Below are positions 17,433-26,918 of a stretch of 64,000 bases of DNA, one piece after another. The notes below the pieces were generated by a model. That model was not told where the DNA came from and did not search any database. It saw only the letters and a list, made by a program, of their open reading frames with translations. The first letter of the stretch is position 1; each line of letters starts with the position of its first letter. Position numbers and translations under genes: made by a program. The DNA is from Streptomyces sp. CB01201 (GTDB taxonomy: Bacteria; Actinomycetota; Actinomycetes; Streptomycetales; Streptomycetaceae): positions 1 to 64,000 of the forward strand of contig NZ_NNBJ01000007.1 of NCBI RefSeq assembly GCF_002803085.1, given 5' to 3'.

Positions 17433-17822
17433 ATGATTCTGCTCCGTCGCCTGCTGGGTGACGTGCTGCGTCGGCAGCGCCAGCGCCAGGGCCGTACTCT
17501 GCGCGAAGTCTCCTCGTCCGCCCGAGTCTCACTCGGCTATCTCTCCGAGGTGGAGCGGGGGCAGAAGGAGGCATCCTCCGAGCTGCTCTCCGCGATCTGC
17601 GACGCGCTTGACGTACGGATGTCCGAGCTCATGCGCGAAGTGAGCGACGAGCTGGCACTTGCCGAGCTCGCTGCCTCTGCGGCGGCGAGTGACCCGGTGC
17701 CGGTGCGTGCGCCGGTACGTCCGATGCTCAACTCGATCTCCGTGTCGTCAGTGACTGGTGTGCCGACGGAGCGGGTGACGATCAAGGCGCCCGCGGAAGC
17801 GGTGGACGTCGTCGCGGCCTGA
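17433..17822 (+). CDS. clgR: ClgR-type transcriptional activator of clp protease genes
   Basis: This 129-residue protein has an Xre-type helix-turn-helix at about 8-65 ('GDVLRRQRQRQGRTLREVS', 'SLGYLSEVERGQKEASSELL'), typical of ClgR. It ends in 'VVAA'. ClgR is itself degraded by ClpP through a C-terminal Ala-Ala, giving feedback on clp and lon expression (recalled for S. lividans); that degron is present here. ATG at 17433 is preceded by GAGGAGGGA (17417-17425). It lies 110 nt after cinA and ends in a strong terminator, so it is probably monocistronic. Confidence 0.9.
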   Translation: MILLRRLLGDVLRRQRQRQGRTLREVSSSARVSLGYLSEVERGQKEASSELLSAICDALDVRMSELMREVSDELALAELAASAAASDPVPVRAPVRPMLNSISVSSVTGVPTERVTIKAPAEAVDVVAA

Positions 17823-17849
17823 TCTCCAGGGCGCGCACCCAGGCTTGTA

Positions 17850-17888
17850 CTGAGCCCCGGCCGGTCTCCATGACCGGCCGGGGCTCAG
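17850..17888 (+). terminator. Strong hairpin terminator after clgR
   Basis: A perfect 15-bp inverted repeat, TGAGCCCCGGCCGGT paired with ACCGGCCGGGGCTCA around a 7-nt loop, starts 28 nt after the clgR stop. It is followed by a pyrimidine-rich tract with three copies of CTTTCCCGGCC (to 17935). Confidence 0.85.
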
Positions 17889-18072
17889 CCCTTTCCCGGC
17901 CCCGTCCGAGCCCTTTCCCGGCCCTTTCCCGGCCTCCTTCCGGCGCGCCCGATTCGGGGCTTCTGTGGCAGGGTGGTAAGAGATCGCGCATACGTCCGCA
18001 TGTTCCGTACGGGTGTTCCCCCCTGCGGTGATCCCGCGGGCGGTACGCCCCGTGGAGCCGTGGAGGAAACGC

Positions 18073-18543
18073 ATGTCCTACATCAAGAGCCCGCTGTCCG
18101 ACGCCGACCTCAAGGTGGTCGGCGACGCTCTGCAGGGCGCTCTCGTCGACCTCGTGGACCTCGCCCTGGTCTCCAAGCAGGTCCACTGGAACGTGGTCGG
18201 CCCCCGCTTCCGGTCCGTCCACCTCCAGCTCGACGAAGTGGTCGACACCGCGCGACTGCACTCGGACACCGTCGCCGAGCGGGCCTCCGCCGTCGGCGTC
18301 AGCGCGGACGGGCGAGCCGCCACCGTCGCCAAGTCCAGCGCGATCGGCACCGTTCCCGACGGCTGGATCAAGGACACCGACGCCGTGAAGATCCTCGTCG
18401 ACGGGCTCGGCGCGGTCATCGCCCGGATGCGGGAGCGCATCGAGGCGACCGCCGACCCGGACCCCATCAGCCAGGACATCCTCATCGGCCTCACCGCCGA
18501 CCTGGAGAAGCACGCCTGGATGTTCCAGGCCGAGACGGTCTGA
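18073..18543 (+). CDS. dpsB: Dps-family DNA-binding ferritin-like protein
   Basis: This 156-residue four-helix-bundle protein has the Dps signature 'KQVHWNVVGPRFRSVHLQLDEVVD', carrying the His/Asp/Glu ligands of the inter-subunit ferroxidase site. The motif 'ERASAVGVSADGR' follows. Dps proteins oxidise and store iron and protect DNA under stress. Position next to clgR matches the S. coelicolor paralogue dpsB (recalled), hence the symbol. There is no long Lys/Arg tail at either end, so DNA binding may be weak. ATG at 18073 has GGAGGA 5 nt upstream. Confidence 0.85.
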   Translation: MSYIKSPLSDADLKVVGDALQGALVDLVDLALVSKQVHWNVVGPRFRSVHLQLDEVVDTARLHSDTVAERASAVGVSADGRAATVAKSSAIGTVPDGWIKDTDAVKILVDGLGAVIARMRERIEATADPDPISQDILIGLTADLEKHAWMFQAETV

Positions 18544-18766
18544 CGACCCCGATGAACGCCCAGGACACCGAGGCCGCCCAGGGCACTCGGGACACCGAGG
18601 TCGCCAAGGCGACAGCCCCCACCCGCCGCACGCGAATAGGCCGCGCGCGGGCCGGGTCGTACGCCGCGGAGCGCCGCCGGGAGAGCGGAGCGCGCCGGGC
18701 CTGCACCCGGTGCGCCCTCCCGGCGCCTTCCGCGGCGGTCTAGCGTCGGCCCGAGGAGGCAACCCC

Positions 18767-19018
18767 ATGGCGGTGGCGGTGCGTTGGGTGCCCGCGCTGG
18801 TGGTAGCGGCGCTGTGGTGGTGGGCCGTGCTGCGCATGGTCCTGGAGCCCGGCCAGACCGGGTTCGTCGAGGGCGCGATGGTCGCGGGCGGCTGGGGGCT
18901 GAGCCTGCTGCCCGTCCATGTGGCGTCCGCGGCCGCCGGGCGTCGCGAACCCGCCACGCAGCGGCCTACCAGGGCATGGAGACGCCGCCGTTCGGACGCA
19001 GGATCTGACCCGTCGTGA
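18767..19018 (+). CDS. Small membrane protein, unknown function
   Basis: An 83-residue protein with two probable membrane helices ('WVPALVVAALWWWAVLRMVL' and 'GAMVAGGWGLSLLPVHVASA') and an Arg/Ser-rich cytoplasmic tail. A clear GAGGAGG (18753-18759) 7 nt before the ATG supports translation. Its last 53 nt overlap the 3' end of the convergent SDR gene. I do not recognise a family. Confidence 0.6.
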   Translation: MAVAVRWVPALVVAALWWWAVLRMVLEPGQTGFVEGAMVAGGWGLSLLPVHVASAAAGRREPATQRPTRAWRRRRSDAGSDPS

Positions 19019-19730
19019 ACGCCGAGGCGTCCGCCGCGAGATGCAGCACCGTCTGGGCGACGTCCTCCGGCTGCCCGAGCCGGCCGAGCGGCGAAAGGCG
19101 CAGCATCATCGACTCGATCTGCTCCTGCTGCTCGGCCGCGTGCTGATCGGTCATGGGAGTACGGATCCAGCCGGGCGCGACGGCGTTGACGCGGATCCCG
19201 TGCGGGCCGAGCTCGGCGGCGAGCGTCCTGGTGAGCTGCACGACGGCGACCTTCGAGACGCTGTAGCAGAACAGGCCGGGCCGCGAGGAGTCCACCGCAC
19301 CCGACGCCATGGTGACGATCGAGCCCCGGATGCCGTGCGCGATCATCGCGCGGGCCACCTCCTGGCAGGCGTGCAGTACGCCCCGGAAGTTGACGGCGAG
19401 CACCCGGTCCAGATCGGCGTCCTCGGTGTCCAGGACCGAGCTGGTGTGCATGACGCCCGCGATCGCCGCCAGCACATGGACCGGGCCGGCCACCTCCAGC
19501 GCCGCCTTGACCTGCGCGCGGTCCGACACGTCGAGCCGGTGGACGTGCGCGGTGCCGCCCGCCTTCACGATCAGCGCCCGCGTCTGGTCCAGTCCCGCCT
19601 CGTCGAGATCCGCGCAGTGCACCGCGGCACCCGCCTGCGCGAGCAGCAGGGCACTGGCCCGCCCGATGCCGCCGGCGGCGCCGGTGACGAAGGCGGTCCG
19701 GTCATGGAGGTCGTACGCCGTGAGGGGCAT
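18966..19730 (-). CDS. Short-chain dehydrogenase/reductase (SDR)
   Basis: A 254-residue NAD(P)-dependent oxidoreductase of the classical SDR type. It has cofactor motif 'TGAAGGIG', Asp in 'VHCADLDEAG' (suggesting NAD(H) preference), catalytic 'YSVSK' and 'NAVAPGWIRTPM'. The usual NAG motif is altered to 'AAIAGVMH'. The substrate cannot be told. The start codon has no ribosome site but carries TACCGT 6 nt upstream, and a good -35, so the mRNA is probably leaderless. Stand-alone gene. Confidence 0.88.
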   Translation of the reverse strand: MPLTAYDLHDRTAFVTGAAGGIGRASALLLAQAGAAVHCADLDEAGLDQTRALIVKAGGTAHVHRLDVSDRAQVKAALEVAGPVHVLAAIAGVMHTSSVLDTEDADLDRVLAVNFRGVLHACQEVARAMIAHGIRGSIVTMASGAVDSSRPGLFCYSVSKVAVVQLTRTLAAELGPHGIRVNAVAPGWIRTPMTDQHAAEQQEQIESMMLRLSPLGRLGQPEDVAQTVLHLAADASAFTTGQILRPNGGVSMPW

Positions 19731-20082
19731 TCCCGGACGGTACGACCAGACCTGACGGGTCGTCAATAACTGTGCGGGCAGGCCTCGATGGGGCTGTTGG
19801 CGGCTCGGCGGGGTTGTGGTGCGGCGGGGGTGGGGCGGGTGCGTGGCGGGTACGCGGCAGGGCCCGTACCAGGGGCGGGCCGGGTGCGCGGCGGGAGGCG
19901 GGGGCGGCGCCACGGGCGGGCCGGGTGCGCGGCGGCTCTGCGAATGGGCCGGGCGCAGCCGGGCCGCCTCGGGCCGGCTGCCCGGGGCTCCAGGTGGTGG
20001 CGCGGGCCAGCGTCAGTGTGTGACGCCCGGTGTTCGGCGCTCTGCGCTCGGCGTGCAGCGCTCGATGTCGGGCTCCCCGTGC
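19731..20082. other. GC-rich spacer between SDR and nei2
   Basis: Apart from the SDR promoter this is low-complexity G-rich DNA with imperfect copies of GGGCGGGCCGGGTGCGCGGCGG (about 19871-19940). No gene or clear terminator is seen. Confidence 0.5.
19737..19766 (-). promoter_or_regulatory. Leaderless promoter and operator-like palindrome for the SDR gene
   Basis: Reading on the - strand: -35 TTGACG, 18-nt spacer, -10 TACCGT, then 6 nt to the ATG. The palindrome TGACG-N3-CGTCA (19753-19765) overlaps the -35, where a repressor would act. Confidence 0.65.
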
Positions 20083-20850
20083 TCAAAGGGCGGGCGCGGG
20101 CTGGCACTTGGGGCACCAGTAGGTCGGGCGCTCCCGGCCCGAAGAGTCACGCTGCGCGGCGGTACGGATCGCGGTCCGGCAGCGCGGGCACGGCCGGCCC
20201 GCCCGGCCGTAGATGTACGTCTGCCGGACCGGACGGTCCTTGTTGGCCTCCAGGAGCTGCTTGGAGGTGGCGATCAGGCGCTCGGGCGCCGGGAACGCGC
20301 CGATCGCCAGCCAGGGCACGACCCGCAGCGCGAAGCAGATCTCCGACTTGAACACATTGCCGACCCCGGCGAGGTTGCGCTGATCGAGCAGCGCGTCACC
20401 GATGGTGCGGTCCGGGTCGCGGACGAGGTTGCGCAGGGCGACCTCCGCGTCCCAGTCGGGGCCCAGCAGATCAGGGCCGAGGTGACCGACCGCCTTCGAC
20501 TCGTCCTGGGTGCGCAGCAGTTCGAGGACGGGCAGCCGAAAGCCGACGGCCGTGTGCCCGGCGTTCGCCAGGATCGCCCGGATCTGGTGCGAAGGCCCGC
20601 CGTTCCAGCGCTCGCCCGGCCGGTAGATCCGCCACGACCCGTCCATCCGCAGATGCGAGTGCAGGGTCAGGCCGCCTTCGATGCGCATCAGAAGGTGCTT
20701 CCCGCGCGGTGTCACGTCCAGGACCGTGCGGCCCGTCAGATCCGCCGTGGCGAACCGGGGCACCCGCAGATCGGACCGCGTGAGCACCTCACCGGCCAGC
20801 GCCGTGTGCAGCCGCCGCGCGGCCTGATAGACGGTGTCGCCTTCGGGCAT
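20083..20850 (-). CDS. nei2: Endonuclease VIII-like DNA glycosylase (Nei2/Fpg family)
   Basis: A 255-residue bifunctional glycosylase/AP-lyase that removes oxidised bases. The catalytic N-terminus 'MPEGDTVY' (Pro2, Glu3) is intact. Also present are 'RGKHLLMRIEGGLTLHSHLRMDG', the H2TH segment 'GDALLDQRNLAGVGNVFKSE' and a four-Cys zinc finger 'CPRCRT' and 'YWCPKC'. Actinobacteria carry several Fpg/Nei paralogues; this one fits Nei2 best. The start is fixed because Pro2 must follow the initiator Met. Confidence 0.88.
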   Translation of the reverse strand: MPEGDTVYQAARRLHTALAGEVLTRSDLRVPRFATADLTGRTVLDVTPRGKHLLMRIEGGLTLHSHLRMDGSWRIYRPGERWNGGPSHQIRAILANAGHTAVGFRLPVLELLRTQDESKAVGHLGPDLLGPDWDAEVALRNLVRDPDRTIGDALLDQRNLAGVGNVFKSEICFALRVVPWLAIGAFPAPERLIATSKQLLEANKDRPVRQTYIYGRAGRPCPRCRTAIRTAAQRDSSGRERPTYWCPKCQPAPAL

Positions 20851-21229
20851 GGCTCCATTGTGCCGGGCCCACCCCGTCACGGCGCGCCCGCTTCCGCCCG
20901 GGGGAGGGGGAGGGAGGGGCGGGGGTGCGAAGGCTGGGGGAGGGGAGGAGCGTGCCGCCGCCTGCCCCGCCCCCGGATACGGCCCTTGCCCAAGGCCACG
21001 GCCCGGCCCGGCCGTGACGTGAGCCCGCCCGGATACGCGCCCGGCCCCAGCCTGCCCGACACCGGCCCCAGCCTGCCCGGCACCGACGCTACCTGCCCGG
21101 AACCGACGCGCACCGCCCCGGCCCCGACGCCGACCGCCCCGGCATCGACGTGAACGGCCCCGCACCCGAACTGGACCGCACCCCAGCCGCGCCCCCGGCC
21201 CGCCTCCTACCCGGCAAGGTGCGCCCCGT
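20851..21229. other. Spacer between nei2 and lhr
   Basis: This 379-nt region is GC-rich and carries short imperfect direct repeats around CAGCCTGCCCGnCACCG (about 21047-21090). Both flanking genes run leftward, so it holds the nei2 promoter and the lhr 3' end. No gene is supported. Confidence 0.45.
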
Positions 21230-24200
21230 TCAGGGCCTCAGGCGCAGCCCCTTCGGGGTCGGGACGAAGCCTGCCGCCTCCAGAGGGCGGGCCAGGGGGG
21301 AGGTCAGAGCGGGGTCGCCGTTGGCGCGCTCCACCGTGATCGTGCCGAGCCGTCCTGCCCGGGCCGCACCGGCCAGCGCCCCGCACGCCGCCGTCAGCGC
21401 CGGATCGTCCGGCTCCGCGGCCCAGGCGAGGAGCGATTTGCCGCCACGCTCCAAATACAGCACCAGCTCGCCGTCGACCAGCACCACCAAGGAGCCCGCC
21501 TTGCGGCCCGGCTTGTGCCCGGCGCCGCCCGGCGGCTCGGGCCAGGCGAGCGCGGCACCGTAGGCATTGGCCGGGTCGGCCGCCGCCAGAACGAGCGCCT
21601 GCGGGGCGGTGTGCGCGTCCGCCCCCCGGTCCCGGGCGGTCGCCGCGGCCCGCAGCCGGTCCACCGCACCGTCCATCGCGAACTGCGCCGCGCCCAGACC
21701 CTCGACCACATAGCCGCGCCGGGCCTGCCCGCTGTCCTCGAACGCGGCAAGGATCCGATACGTCGCCGAGAAGCCGCCCTCGACGCCCTCGGCCTGCACC
21801 GCGCCGCGCGTCACCACACCGTGCCGGTCCAGCAGACTGCGGGCCAGGGCATGGGCGCGATGGGTGGGATCGGGCTCGCGGGGCGCCAGCAGCGACCAGC
21901 GGCCCGAGACGGTCGGCGGCCCGCCGCGCGCGGCCGGGCGGGCCGACGCGGTCAACGTGCCGTAACGGCCGCGCGGCACCGGCCGCTTGGCGCGGTGGGC
22001 CGTCGAACCCGCCGTGCGCCCCGAGCCGAGCAGCGCCCGCAGCGGCGCCAGGGTGTCGTTGGTGAGCCGCCCCGACCACGCCAAATCCCATACGGCATCC
22101 GCGAGTTGAGGGTCACTCACCCCCGGATGCGTGGTCGCCCGCACCTGGTCGGCGAGCTGCCGGAAGAACAAGCCGTAACCCGGGGCCAACGCCGACAGCA
22201 CCGACTCGTGGAGCGCGGTCAGCTCCAGCGGATGCGGCGGCGGCAGGAGCAGCGGGGCCGCGTCGGCCACATACAACGAGATCCAGCCGTCCTTGCCGGG
22301 CAGCGCGCCCGCCCCCGCCCACACCACCTCACCGGTCGTGGTGAGCTCGTCCAGCAGCGCCGCACCGTAGTCCGACACCCGCGACGGCAGGACCAGCTTC
22401 TCCAGCGCGGAGGCGGGCACCGCGGCGCCCTGCAACTGCTCCACGGCACGCGCCAGGCCATCGATGCCGCGCAGGCCATTGCCGCCCAGGTGCTGCCACT
22501 GCGGCAGGAACGTGGCGAGCGCGGCGGGCGGCACCGGCTCCAGCTCCTCGCGCAACGCGGCCAGCGAACGGCGCCGCAACCTGCGCAGAATCCTCGCGTC
22601 GCACCACTCCTGGCCGATGCCCGCCGGATGGAACTCGCCCTGCACCACCCGGCCCGACGCCGCCAGCCGGTGCAGCGCCCCGTCCGTGACGGCGGCACCG
22701 AGCCCGAACCGGGCCGCGGCACTCGCCGACGTGAACGGGCCGTGCGTGCGCGCGAACCGCGACAGCAGATCGCCCAGCGGATCCTTCACCGGCTCCGTGA
22801 ACGCCTCCGGCACCCCCACCGGAAGAGCCGTGCCCAGCGCGTCCCGCAACCGGCCCGCGTCCTCGATCGCCGCCCAGTGATCGGTGCCCGCGATCCGCAC
22901 CCGCAGTGCCCGGCGCGCCGCCTCCAGCTCCACCGCCCAGCCCGGCTCCGCACCCCGCTCCAGCAACTCCGCATCCGTGAGCGGACCCAGCACCCGCAAC
23001 AGGTCGGCGACCCCCTCGCCGTCCTTGACGCGGCGCTCCTCGGTCAGCCACTGGAGCTCCCGCTCCAACTCGCCCAGCACATCGGCGTCGAGCAGCTCAC
23101 GCAGCTCGGCCTGCCCCAGAAGCTCCGACAGCAGCCGCGAGTCCAACGACAGCGCCGCCGCCCGCCGCTCCGCGAGCGGCGAATCCCCCTCGTACAGGAA
23201 CTGCGCGACATAACCGAACAGCAGGGAACGGGCGAACGGCGACGGCTCGGGCGTCGTCACCTCCACCAGACGCACCCGGCGCGCCTCCAGATCACCCATC
23301 AGCTCGGTCAGCCCCGGCACGTCGAACACATCCTGGAGGCACTCCCGGACCGCCTCCAGCACGATCGGGAACGACCCGAACTCGCTCGCCACCTGCAACA
23401 GTTGAGCCGCCCGCTGCCGCTGCTGCCACAACGGCGTCCGCTTGCCCGGGGTGCGCCGCGGCAGCAGCAGGGCACGCGCCGCACACTCCCGGAACCGCGA
23501 GGCGAACAGCGCCGAACTGCCCACCTGATCCGTGACGATCTGCTCGATCTCGCCCTTGTCGAAGACCGTGTCCGCCGCCCCCACCGGCGCCTGCTCACTG
23601 TCGTACGCCGCCTCCGCCCGCGCCGGATCCTGGTCCAGCAGATCCAAACCCATCAGATCCGCGTCCGGCAGCCGCAGCACAATGCCGTCGTCCGCATGCA
23701 TGACCTGCGCGTCCATGCCGTACCGCTCGGCAAGCCGCGCCCCCAGCGCCAGCGCCCACGGCGCGTGCACCTGCGCACCGAAAGGCGAATGGATCACCAC
23801 CCGCCAGTCACCCAGCTCGTCCCGGAACCGCTCCACCAAAATCGTCCGGTCATCCGGAATGTGACCGCAGGCCCGGCGCTGCTCGTCGAGATAGCCGATC
23901 AGATTGTCCGCCGCCCACGCGTCGAGCCCCGCGCTCAGCAGCCGCAGCCGGGCATCCTCGGGCGTCAGCGAACCGACCTCCCGCAAGAACGCGCCCAGCG
24001 CGCGCCCCAGCTCCAGCGGACGCCCCAGCTGATCGCCCTTCCAGAACGGCAGCCGGCCCGGCACCCCCGGCGCCGGCGACACCAGGACCCGGTCCCGCGT
24101 GATGTCCTCGATCCGCCACGACGTGGTGCCCAGCGTGAAGACATCACCCACCCGCGACTCGTACACCATCTCCTCGTCGAGCTCACCGACCCGCCCCCCG

Positions 24201-25879
24201 CCCTTCTTCGGATCGGCCCCCGCCAGGAACACACCGAACAGACCCCGGTCGGGAATCGTGCCGCCCGAGGTGACCGCCAGGCGCTGCGCACCCGGCCGGC
24301 CCGTGACCGTGCCCGCCACCCGGTCCCACACCACCCTCGGACGCAGCTCCGCGAACGCGTCCGAGGGATAGCGGCCCGCCAGCATGTCCAGGACCGCCGT
24401 GAACGCCGACTCCGGCAGCGCCGCGAACGGCGCGGCCCGGCGCACCAGCGCCAGCAGATCGTCCACCTGCCAGCTGTCGAGCGCCGTCATCGCCACCAAC
24501 TGCTGCGCCAGCACATCCAGCGGATTCGACGGCACGCGCAACGACTCGATCGCCCCCGACCGCATCCGCTCGGTGACCACCGCCGACTGCACCAGATCGC
24601 CCCGGTACTTCGGGAAGACCACCCCCGTGGACACCGCACCCACCTGATGCCCCGCCCGGCCCACCCGCTGCAAGCCCGACGCCACCGACGGCGGCGACTC
24701 CACCTGCACCACCAGATCCACCGCACCCATGTCGATGCCCAGCTCAAGACTGGAGGTGGCCACCACCGCCGGAATCCGGCCCGCCTTCAAATCCTCCTCC
24801 ACCACCGCCCGCTGCTCCTTGGACACCGAACCGTGGTGCGCCTTCGCCAACAGCGCCGGAGCACCCGGCGCCGCACCCGAGCCGCCCATCAGATCGGCCG
24901 GCGCATGATGCTCCGGAAGCGGCGCCCCCGTCGCCCGCTCGTACGCGATCTCATTGAGCCGGTTGCAGAGCCGCTCCGCCAGCCGACGCGAGTTCGCGAA
25001 CACGATCGTCGAACGGTGCGCCTGCACCAGATCGACGATCCGCTCCTCCACATGCGGCCAGATCGACGGCTTGTCGGCGCCCTCCTGACCACCGGAATGA
25101 CCATCGGAACCGGCATCGGAGGCAGGCGAACCCCCCAGCTCGCCCAGATCCTCCACCGGCACCACCACCGACAGATCGAACTCCTTGGTGGACGGCGGCT
25201 GCACGATCTCCACCTTGCGCTGCGGAGACAGATAACGCGCCACCTCGTCCACCGGACGCACCGTCGCCGAAAGACCGATCCGGCGGGCCGGCTTCGCGAG
25301 CAGCTCGTCAAGACGCTCCAGCGACAACGCCAGATGCGCACCCCGCTTGGTGCCCGCCACCGCGTGCACCTCGTCCAGGATCACCGTCTCGACACCCGCA
25401 AGCGCCTCACGCGCCGCCGACGTCAGCATCAGGAACAACGACTCCGGCGTCGTGATCAAAATGTCCGGCGGCCGCGTCGTCAACGCACGCCGCTCCGCCT
25501 GCGGCGTGTCCCCCGAGCGGATCCCGACCCGCACCTCCGGCTCCGGCAGCCCCAGACGCACCGACTCCTGCCGGATCCCCGTCAACGGAGACCGCAGATT
25601 GCGCTCCACATCCACCGCCAGAGCCTTCAGCGGCGACACGTACAGCACCCGGCAGCGCTTGAGCGCCTCGGCTGGCGGCGGCACCGCCGCCAGCCGGTCC
25701 AACGCGGCCAGGAACGCCGCGAGCGTCTTGCCGGACCCCGTCGGAGCGACCACCAGGACATCCGACCCCGCACCGATCGCCCGCCAGGCACCCTCCTGCG
25801 CCGCGGTGGGCGCGGTGAAGGCCCCCGAGAACCAGCCGCGCGTCGCGGGCGAGAAGGAATCCAGCGCTGTCCGTGCCAT
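21230..25879 (-). CDS. lhr: Lhr-type superfamily 2 ATP-dependent helicase
   Basis: A 1549-residue large helicase-related protein involved in DNA repair. The N-terminal half has the SF2 core: Walker A 'APTGSGKT', DEVH box 'ILDEVHAV', 'LSATVR' and motif VI 'QRVGRAGHQVG'. The winged-helix and Lhr-specific C-terminal regions follow over about 900 residues. Length agrees with actinobacterial Lhr (about 1500). In mycobacteria Lhr is a 3'-5' helicase induced by DNA damage. The Met at 25879 ('MARTALDSF') was preferred over one 3 codons upstream at 25888. It is divergent from an AraC-type gene with only 56 nt between starts. Confidence 0.92.
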   Translation of the reverse strand: MARTALDSFSPATRGWFSGAFTAPTAAQEGAWRAIGAGSDVLVVAPTGSGKTLAAFLAALDRLAAVPPPAEALKRCRVLYVSPLKALAVDVERNLRSPLTGIRQESVRLGLPEPEVRVGIRSGDTPQAERRALTTRPPDILITTPESLFLMLTSAAREALAGVETVILDEVHAVAGTKRGAHLALSLERLDELLAKPARRIGLSATVRPVDEVARYLSPQRKVEIVQPPSTKEFDLSVVVPVEDLGELGGSPASDAGSDGHSGGQEGADKPSIWPHVEERIVDLVQAHRSTIVFANSRRLAERLCNRLNEIAYERATGAPLPEHHAPADLMGGSGAAPGAPALLAKAHHGSVSKEQRAVVEEDLKAGRIPAVVATSSLELGIDMGAVDLVVQVESPPSVASGLQRVGRAGHQVGAVSTGVVFPKYRGDLVQSAVVTERMRSGAIESLRVPSNPLDVLAQQLVAMTALDSWQVDDLLALVRRAAPFAALPESAFTAVLDMLAGRYPSDAFAELRPRVVWDRVAGTVTGRPGAQRLAVTSGGTIPDRGLFGVFLAGADPKKGGGRVGELDEEMVYESRVGDVFTLGTTSWRIEDITRDRVLVSPAPGVPGRLPFWKGDQLGRPLELGRALGAFLREVGSLTPEDARLRLLSAGLDAWAADNLIGYLDEQRRACGHIPDDRTILVERFRDELGDWRVVIHSPFGAQVHAPWALALGARLAERYGMDAQVMHADDGIVLRLPDADLMGLDLLDQDPARAEAAYDSEQAPVGAADTVFDKGEIEQIVTDQVGSSALFASRFRECAARALLLPRRTPGKRTPLWQQRQRAAQLLQVASEFGSFPIVLEAVRECLQDVFDVPGLTELMGDLEARRVRLVEVTTPEPSPFARSLLFGYVAQFLYEGDSPLAERRAAALSLDSRLLSELLGQAELRELLDADVLGELERELQWLTEERRVKDGEGVADLLRVLGPLTDAELLERGAEPGWAVELEAARRALRVRIAGTDHWAAIEDAGRLRDALGTALPVGVPEAFTEPVKDPLGDLLSRFARTHGPFTSASAAARFGLGAAVTDGALHRLAASGRVVQGEFHPAGIGQEWCDARILRRLRRRSLAALREELEPVPPAALATFLPQWQHLGGNGLRGIDGLARAVEQLQGAAVPASALEKLVLPSRVSDYGAALLDELTTTGEVVWAGAGALPGKDGWISLYVADAAPLLLPPPHPLELTALHESVLSALAPGYGLFFRQLADQVRATTHPGVSDPQLADAVWDLAWSGRLTNDTLAPLRALLGSGRTAGSTAHRAKRPVPRGRYGTLTASARPAARGGPPTVSGRWSLLAPREPDPTHRAHALARSLLDRHGVVTRGAVQAEGVEGGFSATYRILAAFEDSGQARRGYVVEGLGAAQFAMDGAVDRLRAAATARDRGADAHTAPQALVLAAADPANAYGAALAWPEPPGGAGHKPGRKAGSLVVLVDGELVLYLERGGKSLLAWAAEPDDPALTAACGALAGAARAGRLGTITVERANGDPALTSPLARPLEAAGFVPTPKGLRLRP

Positions 25880-25935
25880 GGTCCCCATCGTGCACCCACC
25901 CACTGACAATGGCCCGGAGCTGCGAGAATGGCAGG

Positions 25936-26802
25936 GTGAACGGCGTCGAGGAATGGGCACGGCACTGGCAGCACCACGAGCTGCCCGGCCTCGACCTGCT
26001 CCACGCCCGCTACATCCACCACACCTTCCCCCGCCACGCCCACGAGGGATTCGTCCTCGGCGCGGTACGCACCGGCATCGAGGACGTCGTGATGCCCGGC
26101 GGGACCGTCCGGGCCCGCCCCGGCACCGTCGTCATGATCAACCCCGAGGTGCCGCACGCCGCCCACGCCGGAACCCCCGAAGGCTGGACGTACGCCACCC
26201 TCTACCCCTCCGCCCGGCTGATCGCCTCCATAGCCGCCGAGACCACCACCCTGTCCGGCACCCCCGGATTCGCCGAAACCATCGTCGAGGACCCCGACAC
26301 CGCCCTCCTCATCCGCGACGTCCACCGCGCCGCCGAACAGGGCAACGCGCTGGCCGCCGACACCGTCTTCCGCATCGCCGTCGCCCGCCTCCTGCGCCGC
26401 CACGGCCGCGACCTGCCCCCGCGCACCCCGAGATCCGCCGGCGCCCGCGCCGCCGCCACCGCCCGCCTCCTGCTCATCGAGCGCCTCGCCGAACCGCCCT
26501 CCCTCGAACAGCTCGCCACCGAACTCGGCACCAGCCCCTTCGCCCTGCTGCGCGCCTTCAAGGCGGAGTACGGACTGCCCCCGCACGCCTGGCTGACCGG
26601 TGAACGCGTACGCCGCGCCCGCCGCCTCCTGGACCGGGGAACACCGCCCGCGCAGGCCGCCCTCGCCGTGGGCTTCAGCGACCAGCCACACCTCAACCGG
26701 CACTTCACCCGCATCGTCGGCGTCACCCCCGGCGCCTACCGCCGCGAACGCAACGCGGCCCGCGCACAACCACCGGGACGGGCACAGCCACAGCACCCGT
26801 AG
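25936..26802 (+). CDS. AraC-family transcriptional regulator
   Basis: A 288-residue regulator with an N-terminal cupin-type sensor ('HHTFPRHAHEGFVLGAV') and two C-terminal helix-turn-helix motifs ('SLEQLATELGTSPFALLRAF' and 'PAQAALAVGFSDQPHLNRHF'). The pattern is that of AraC proteins located next to LysE/AzlC-type exporters. The following azlCD genes in the same direction are its likely targets (inference). GTG at 25936 has no clear ribosome site, but GAGAAT lies 6 nt upstream. Confidence 0.88.
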   Translation: MNGVEEWARHWQHHELPGLDLLHARYIHHTFPRHAHEGFVLGAVRTGIEDVVMPGGTVRARPGTVVMINPEVPHAAHAGTPEGWTYATLYPSARLIASIAAETTTLSGTPGFAETIVEDPDTALLIRDVHRAAEQGNALAADTVFRIAVARLLRRHGRDLPPRTPRSAGARAAATARLLLIERLAEPPSLEQLATELGTSPFALLRAFKAEYGLPPHAWLTGERVRRARRLLDRGTPPAQAALAVGFSDQPHLNRHFTRIVGVTPGAYRRERNAARAQPPGRAQPQHP

Positions 26803-26918
26803 GACGGGCGCGCAGCCACAGGCACAGCCGCAGCCACCGCCGTGGGGACAGCCACAGGCACGGGGCAGCGCAAGAACGTACAAGAACCAGAACGGCGCCT
26901 TCTTCTAACGTCCACGGC

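Noticed and set aside
18552..18743. 63-codon frame between dps and the small membrane protein
   Set aside because: No ribosome site and Arg/Ala-rich random-looking composition; conservation could not be judged.
21515..25906. 1463-codon open frame antisense to lhr
   Set aside because: Arg/His/Gln-rich with no domain; mirror of the strongly supported helicase gene.
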